Origin: Mycolicibacterium mengxianglii
GTDB taxonomy: Bacteria > Actinomycetota > Actinomycetes > Mycobacteriales > Mycobacteriaceae
Assembly (NCBI RefSeq): GCF_015710575.1
Contig: NZ_CP065373.1
Span: 5,580,001-5,644,000, forward strand
Direction: 5' to 3'
DNA length: 64,000 nucleotides
Shown: positions 59,564 to 64,000 of the stretch, in pieces
How the letters are laid out: each line of letters begins with the position of its first letter
Numbering within the stretch: the stretch's first letter is position 1
The notes under the pieces: model-generated
The model's input: the letters and a program-made list of their open reading frames with translations, nothing else
What the model was told of the DNA's origin: nothing
Database searches by the model: none
Translations under genes and position numbers: made by a program

Positions 59564-60177
59564 TGCCTCAGGGACAACCACTGACGGTCCCCGACGACAG
59601 CCTCACCACCCGCCAGCGCCGCAATCGGCCGCTGCTGATGGTGCACACCGGCGACGGCAAGGGTAAGTCCACTGCCGCCTTCGGCCTGGCGATCCGCGGG
59701 TGGAATCAAGGCTTCCGGGTCGGTGTCTTCCAGTTCGTCAAGTCGGCGAAGTGGCGCATCGGTGAGCAGACAGTGCTCGAGCGCCTCGGCGCCCTGCACG
59801 AGGAGACCGGTGAGGGCGGCCCTGTCGAATGGCACAAGATGGGCGCGGGTTGGTCCTGGACCCGCAAGCCGGGCACCGAGGACGACCACGCGACAGCTGC
59901 CGCCGAGGGCTGGGACGAGATCAAACGCCGGCTGGCCGAGGAAACGCACGATCTGTACGTGCTGGACGAATTCACCTACCCCATCAACTGGGGCTGGGTC
60001 GACATCGAGGACGTTGTGGAGACCCTTGCGAATCGGCAAGGGCGCCAACACGTTGTGATCACCGGCCGGCGCGCCGACCCGAGACTGATCGAAATCGCCG
60101 ACCTCGTCACCGAGATGGGCAAGGTCAAACATCCGATGGATGCGGGGCAGAAGGGACAGCGAGGTATCGAGTGGTGA
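59563..60177 (+). CDS. cobO: cob(I)yrinic acid a,c-diamide adenosyltransferase CobO
   Basis: A 204-residue ATP:corrinoid adenosyltransferase of the CobA/CobO/BtuR family: Walker-type MVHTGDGKGKSTAAFGLAIRG, FVKSAKWRIGEQ, WHKMGAGWSWTR, LYVLDEFTYPINWGWV and VITGRRADPRLIEIADLVTEM. It adenosylates the cobalt of the corrinoid. The ATG shares a base with the chelatase stop, and its stop overlaps the following GTG. Confidence 0.95.
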   Translation: MPQGQPLTVPDDSLTTRQRRNRPLLMVHTGDGKGKSTAAFGLAIRGWNQGFRVGVFQFVKSAKWRIGEQTVLERLGALHEETGEGGPVEWHKMGAGWSWTRKPGTEDDHATAAAEGWDEIKRRLAEETHDLYVLDEFTYPINWGWVDIEDVVETLANRQGRQHVVITGRRADPRLIEIADLVTEMGKVKHPMDAGQKGQRGIEW

Positions 60178-62702
60178 GCACCGTGGCCGCCACCACACTG
60201 CCGCGCCTCGTCATCGCTGCTCCGGCCTCCGGACACGGCAAGACCACAGTCGCCACCGGGCTGATGGCAGCGCTGGCTGCCCGCGGGTTGGCGGTCAGCG
60301 GCCACAAAGTCGGCCCCGACTACATCGACCCGGGCTATCACGCCATGGCCACGGGGAGGCCGGGCCGCAACCTCGACCCGTTCATGGTCGGAGAGCAGCG
60401 CATCGTTCCGCTGCTCCTGCACGGGGCCGCATCGGCGGACGTGGCGGTCATCGAAGGAGTCATGGGGCTGTTCGACGGACGGCTCGGAACCGCGGGCGAG
60501 TCTTCCACCGCGCACGTCGCAGGGCTGACCTCATCGCCGGTCATCCTCGTCGTCGACATCTCCCACGCCTCCCGCACGCACGCCGCGGTCGTCGCCGGGC
60601 TGGCACAGTTCGACCCGGCGGTGCGAATCGCCGGCGTCATTCTCAACAAGGCCCGCACTACGCGACACGCGGAGGAAGTCAGCCAAGCTCTGACGCAGAC
60701 CGGAATCCCGGTGCTCGGGGTGCTTCCTCGTGATGGCGGGGTCCAAACTCCTTCCCGCCATCTGGGTTTGGTGCCCGCCGCCGAACGGGCGGAGTCCGCC
60801 GCCACCGTGGCGCGACTGGCTGACGTGATCGACAAGCACATCGACCTGGATGCGGTTCTCGAAATAGCCCGCCAGGCACCCCCTCTCGCGGGGACGGCGT
60901 GGGACCCGGCAGCTGAGATCACAGCACGTGCGAACACCCGCCCCGTCGTGGCAGTGGCCGGTGGCCGGGCGTTCACCTTCCGGTACGCCGAGACCGACGA
61001 ACTTCTGCGCGCAGCCGGATGCGACGTTGTCGAGTTCGACCCGCTCACCGACCCGGCGTTACCGGCGGGCACCGCAGGCATCTACCTCGGTGGCGGATTT
61101 CCCGAGGTCCACGCTGCTGAGCTGGCGGGCAACGCCGCATTGATCAACGACCTCAAAACCGCGATCGAGGCGGGCGTCCCCACTGTCGCGGAATGTGCGG
61201 GTCTGGCCTACCTGTGCGACACCCTCGACGACGCCCCCGTGATCGGAGTCGTCAACGCCACCGCCGCCATGACGCCGCGGCTGACACTTGGCTACCGGAC
61301 TGCGACCTGCCCCACCGATTCCCTTCTCGGCAGAGCGGGTGAGCAGGTCACTGGGCACGAATTCCACCGGACCCGCGTCACCCCGCCCGCCGGTCCAGCA
61401 ACTCCGGGCGAAACCATCTCTGCCGCATGGGATCTGCCCGCGGCCGCCGATGGCTTCGCCGGCCCCACGCTGCACGCGTCTTACCTGCACATCCACTGGG
61501 CCGGGCATCCTCACCTCGCGCAACGCTTCGCCGACGCTGCGCACGAGCACGCCGCCGGTGACAACCGGTGGGTGGGCCCCAGCCGCCGTGAGTCGCCGAC
61601 GCGGGACGCCTCCGCCGCGCCCGAGCCGGGTCCAGAACAGCTCGACGTCGCTGCGTTTCGCGAACCGATACCGCCGCCCTCTCCGGAGTTCGCCGCCGCG
61701 GCCGCGACACGACTGGCCGGGCTGGCCACCCCGCCGGGAGCCCTCGGCCGGATGGGTGATGCCGGTGTCTGGCTTGCTGCCGCCCAGGGTGCGGTGCCTC
61801 CCCGGCAACTCGCCAATGTGCGTCTCACGATCTTCGCCGGGGACCATGGGGTCGCCGGCCACGGCGTCTCCGCTTTCCCGTCCGCGATCACCGCCGCCAC
61901 CGTCCGCGCTGCCCTCAACGGCCAGTTGGGCGTCAGTTCGCTTGCGGCTGCTCATGGGGTCGCCGTCCGCGTGCTGGACCTCGGGGTGGACGACGACTTC
62001 GGCGATCTGGCCCCTGACGTCCGGGCAACGCTGCAGGCGTACAAGATTCGGCGATCCAGCGGTGCCATCCATCTCGAGGACGCGCTGACCCAGCACGAGG
62101 TGCTCGCCGCTCTGTCCGCCGGCGCCGACGTCGCCATTCAGGAGATCAGGGCAGGTGGTCAGCTGTTGATCAGCGGCGATCTCGGCATCGGGAACACCAC
62201 CCCGGCCGCGGCGTTGGTGGCTGCCGGTCTCGGACTGCCCGCCGGTGAGGTCGTGGGCCGCGGCAGCGGCATCGACGACAAGGCGTTGCGGCACAAGACA
62301 ACCGTCATCGACACCGCACTGGCACGCGTCGGCGATCGCGCAACCGACCCCGTAGCGACACTGGCCGCGCTCGGCAGTGCCGATCTGGCCGCGTCGACAG
62401 GCTATCTGCTCACCGCTGCACGCCTCGGTGTCCCGGCGTTGCTCGACGGTCTGATGGCGGTCGCATGCGCCCTCACTGCCGATCGGATAGCGCCCGGAGC
62501 GGCAGCCTGGTTCATCGCCGGGCATCGCTCCACCGAGCCGGCGCAGAGCCTCGCCCTGGACAAGCTCGGCCTCGCCCCGATTCTGGACCTCGAAATGCGC
62601 CTCGGCGAAGGCTCCGGCGCGGTCGCCGCCGTGCCCCTCCTGCGCAGCGCTGCCGCCATGCTCATCAGCACGGCACTGCTCAGCGAGCTGATGCCCGAGT
62701 GA
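60174..62702 (+). CDS. fused cobyrinate a,c-diamide synthase (CobB) and DMB phosphoribosyltransferase (CobT)
   Basis: An 842-residue protein made of two normally separate enzymes. Residues 1-~450 are CobB/CbiA: P-loop IAAPASGHGKTTVATGLMAAL, GHKVGPDYIDPGYH, GVMGLFDGRLGTAGESSTAH, and a glutaminase domain with the nucleophile Cys in TVAECAGLAYLCD. Residues ~470-842 are CobT (PF02277 type): ALGRMGDAGVWLAAAQG, IFAGDHGVAGHGVSAFPS, LISGDLGIGNTTPAAALVA and the catalytic Glu in MRLGEGSGAVAAVPLL. The junction is Pro/Ala/Glu-rich. The GTG start overlaps cobO (GTGA). One polypeptide amidates the corrin and activates the lower ligand. Confidence 0.93.
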   Translation: MSTVAATTLPRLVIAAPASGHGKTTVATGLMAALAARGLAVSGHKVGPDYIDPGYHAMATGRPGRNLDPFMVGEQRIVPLLLHGAASADVAVIEGVMGLFDGRLGTAGESSTAHVAGLTSSPVILVVDISHASRTHAAVVAGLAQFDPAVRIAGVILNKARTTRHAEEVSQALTQTGIPVLGVLPRDGGVQTPSRHLGLVPAAERAESAATVARLADVIDKHIDLDAVLEIARQAPPLAGTAWDPAAEITARANTRPVVAVAGGRAFTFRYAETDELLRAAGCDVVEFDPLTDPALPAGTAGIYLGGGFPEVHAAELAGNAALINDLKTAIEAGVPTVAECAGLAYLCDTLDDAPVIGVVNATAAMTPRLTLGYRTATCPTDSLLGRAGEQVTGHEFHRTRVTPPAGPATPGETISAAWDLPAAADGFAGPTLHASYLHIHWAGHPHLAQRFADAAHEHAAGDNRWVGPSRRESPTRDASAAPEPGPEQLDVAAFREPIPPPSPEFAAAAATRLAGLATPPGALGRMGDAGVWLAAAQGAVPPRQLANVRLTIFAGDHGVAGHGVSAFPSAITAATVRAALNGQLGVSSLAAAHGVAVRVLDLGVDDDFGDLAPDVRATLQAYKIRRSSGAIHLEDALTQHEVLAALSAGADVAIQEIRAGGQLLISGDLGIGNTTPAAALVAAGLGLPAGEVVGRGSGIDDKALRHKTTVIDTALARVGDRATDPVATLAALGSADLAASTGYLLTAARLGVPALLDGLMAVACALTADRIAPGAAAWFIAGHRSTEPAQSLALDKLGLAPILDLEMRLGEGSGAVAAVPLLRSAAAMLISTALLSELMPE

Positions 62703-63749
62703 ATGGTCACGTTCCACGGTGACTCGCCTCGCAAACTCAGGCGGCCGGCGACGATGAATTCGATGCAGGCACGAGCGGTCGGGTTGCTTCTCGGCCACGC
62801 CGCAGACCAGGTGCTCGGCGACCCGCGTCGATTTCACCCGGTCGCCGGATTCGGCAGGGCGGCAACCTGGCTGGAGCAACGTACCTACGCAGACAGCCGA
62901 GCGCGCGGAACCGCATACGTGGTCGTTCTGCTCGGCGCAACCACCGCGATCGCCGCCACCGCGGAGCGGTGCGCCCGCCGGCCGGTGGCGCGCGCCCTGC
63001 TGACTGCCGTGGTGACCTGGGCTGTCCTGGGCGGCCGTTCTCTGGACCGTGAGGCCGAAGCCGTTCACGACCTCCTGCTCGCCGATGACCTGCCGGGAGC
63101 GCGGAGGCGACTTCGCCATCTGGTGGGCCGCGATACCGGCAGTCTGACGCCAGATCAGATCGCGCGCGCCGTCATAGAATCCGTCGCAGAGAACACCAGC
63201 GACGCGGTGGTGACCTCTTACTTCTGGGGAGCAGTGGCAGGTGTACCCGGATTGGTCGCCCACCGTGCGGCCAACACTCTCGACGCGATGGTCGGCCACC
63301 ACAACGCCCGTTATGAGAACTTCGGTTGGGCGGCAGCCCGTCTCGATGATGTATTGGGCTACCCCGGCGCCCGCCTCGCAGGTCTGCTGAGCGTGGTCCT
63401 GGGGCCGGATTCACCCGGCGCACTGGTTGCCTGGCGGCGTGATGCCCGTCGTCATCCCAGTCCCAACGCGGGGGTGATCGAGGCGAGTTTCGCCGGCGCA
63501 CTGGGTCTCACACTGGGCGGCACCAATACCTATTACGGTGACAGGCTCGAGCACCGGGCGCTGATGGGCCAGGGTCGTGTACCCGTACCTGACGACATAC
63601 CGCCGACTCGCCGGCTTGCCCGCCGGGTCGGCCTGGGGGCCGCACTCACTGCCGCCGCTGTCTCGCTCTTGCGGGGCTCTCCGGCCGTTACCCGGTCGAT
63701 CCTGCACTGTGCTCGTGCCGGATCTGCGGCAGCGGCCGACCGAACTTGA
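62703..63749 (+). CDS. cobD: adenosylcobinamide-phosphate synthase CobD/CbiB
   Basis: A membrane protein of up to 348 residues. Characteristic motifs are VGLLLGHAADQVLGDPRRFHPVAGFGR, VIESVAENTSDAVVTSYFWGAVAGVPGLVAHRAANTLDAMVGH, WAAARLDDVLGYPGARLAGLL and PSPNAGVIEASFAGALGLTLGG. It attaches aminopropanol (or its phosphate) to the corrin. ATG 62703 follows the previous stop directly; an in-frame ATG at 62754 fits the family N-terminus better and is a real alternative. The 3' end overlaps the convergent ATPase gene by 62 bases. Confidence 0.92.
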   Translation: MVTFHGDSPRKLRRPATMNSMQARAVGLLLGHAADQVLGDPRRFHPVAGFGRAATWLEQRTYADSRARGTAYVVVLLGATTAIAATAERCARRPVARALLTAVVTWAVLGGRSLDREAEAVHDLLLADDLPGARRRLRHLVGRDTGSLTPDQIARAVIESVAENTSDAVVTSYFWGAVAGVPGLVAHRAANTLDAMVGHHNARYENFGWAAARLDDVLGYPGARLAGLLSVVLGPDSPGALVAWRRDARRHPSPNAGVIEASFAGALGLTLGGTNTYYGDRLEHRALMGQGRVPVPDDIPPTRRLARRVGLGAALTAAAVSLLRGSPAVTRSILHCARAGSAAAADRT

Positions 63750-64000
63750 CGCACGGGCGGCCATCTTCGAGTTCCACGGTGGCTTCGACTTCGTACACCT
63801 CAGCGATGACCGCAGGGGTCAGCACCGCCGCGGGCGAACCCGCGCAGTGGACCCTGCCCCGGTGGAGAACGACGAGCTCCTGGCAGTACCTGGCCGCCAG
63901 GTTGAGGTCATGCAGCGCCATCACCGTGGTGGTATCGGTCGAAGCCACCAGTTCCAGCAGTTCGAGCTGGTGGCGGATGTCGAGGTGGTTGGTCGGTTCA
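63688..64000 (-). CDS. BtuD/FecE-type ABC transporter ATPase (partial)
   Basis: Only the C-terminal ~103 residues are present; the gene runs off the window. The remaining part starts in the D-loop (EPTNHLDIRHQLELLELV), passes the switch histidine in TVMALHDLNLAARYCQELV, and ends PVLTPAVIAEVYEVE-type C-terminal sequence (VLTPAVIAEVYEVEATVEL). This is the siderophore/cobalamin-type ATPase family. Corrinoid or cobalt-chelate uptake is likely from context; iron-siderophore uptake is the alternative. Confidence 0.85.
   Translation of the reverse strand, partial: EPTNHLDIRHQLELLELVASTDTTTVMALHDLNLAARYCQELVVLHRGRVHCAGSPAAVLTPAVIAEVYEVEATVELEDGRPCVKFGRPLPQIRHEHSAGSTG

Noticed and set aside
59829..60173. 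N-terminal extension of the CobB-CobT frame into cobO
   Set aside because: It reads cobO in the wrong frame; the real start is the GTG overlapping the cobO stop (GTGA).

Overview
The window is one GC-rich (roughly two-thirds G+C) actinobacterial chromosome segment. Genes are packed tightly, with many ATGA, GTGA and TGATG stop/start overlaps, frequent GTG starts, one probable leaderless start and mycobacterial-style -10 boxes (TANNNT). A CobI-CobJ fusion, a fused HadA/HadB-type dehydratase, a CelA1-like GH6 enzyme and a secreted acidic-repeat alpha/beta-hydrolase point to Mycobacteriaceae, most likely an environmental Mycolicibacterium-type organism. This is inference from gene content, not a phylogeny. 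No rRNA, tRNA, insertion sequence, prophage or CRISPR array was recognised.

Layout. 1-11 kb: the tail of an Orn/Lys/Arg decarboxylase, an MFS-UspA fusion, then small regulator-centred modules: XRE/AKR/hydrolase/EthD, TetR, MarR with an amidohydrolase, and AraC between two SDRs. 11.4-20.2 kb: an eight-gene overlapping operon (CaiB-type CoA-transferase, MHS-type MFS, Zn-ADH, ALDH, glycerate kinase, CitE-like lyase, 2-hydroxyacid dehydrogenase, GntR regulator). It looks like a pathway that cleaves an acyl-CoA into glyoxylate or hydroxypyruvate and salvages the product through glycerate; its ADH carries a frameshift. 20.2-34.8 kb: APC permease, prolyl-aminopeptidase-like hydrolase, GntR, SDR, the repeat-bearing hydrolase, MOSC (frameshifted), GH6, tautomerase, EthD, ABC-F, a frameshifted SDR/LysR pair and a HadAB-like protein. 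34.8-37.2 kb: a two-gene ascorbate-type PTS.

37.4-51.3 kb is the most interesting block. A four-gene operon (B12-binding small subunit, PaaK-like acyl-CoA ligase, MeaB-like GTPase, mutase large subunit) has the content of the known 2-hydroxyisobutyryl-CoA mutase loci. The large subunit carries the diagnostic residues Ile103, Asp130 and Gln221 (equivalent to Ile90, Asp117 and Gln208 of the characterised enzyme). Around it lie an MHS transporter, a 3-hydroxybutyryl-CoA dehydrogenase, AzlCD, an extra ketol-acid reductoisomerase (IlvC) coupled to an internally duplicated small protein, a 3-hydroxyisobutyryl-CoA-hydrolase-like protein and two paralogous FadR/GntR regulators. Palindromes of the form TGGT-N3/4-ACCA, the classic FadR-family operator shape, occur upstream of the transporter operon, one regulator, the mutase operon/hydrolase pair and the cobalamin genes; a related element lies upstream of ilvC. 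This suggests a regulon that joins mutase expression to B12 synthesis.

50.1-64 kb: aerobic cobalamin biosynthesis (CobA/CysG-like, CobG, CobH, CobIJ, CobM, BluB; CobL on the opposite strand), then a cobalamin riboswitch before a ChlI-ChlD-type chelatase subunit, CobO, a CobB-CobT fusion and CobD, ending in a partial BtuD/FecE-type ATPase. CobG appears to lack its C-terminal Fe-S/siroheme cysteine region. CobN, CobK, CobF, CobQ, CobU and CobS are not in the window.

Four genes (ADH, MOSC, SDR, LysR) are each interrupted by one single-base indel that restores a full-length protein when corrected. They may be sequencing errors or real decay, and this cannot be settled from sequence alone.
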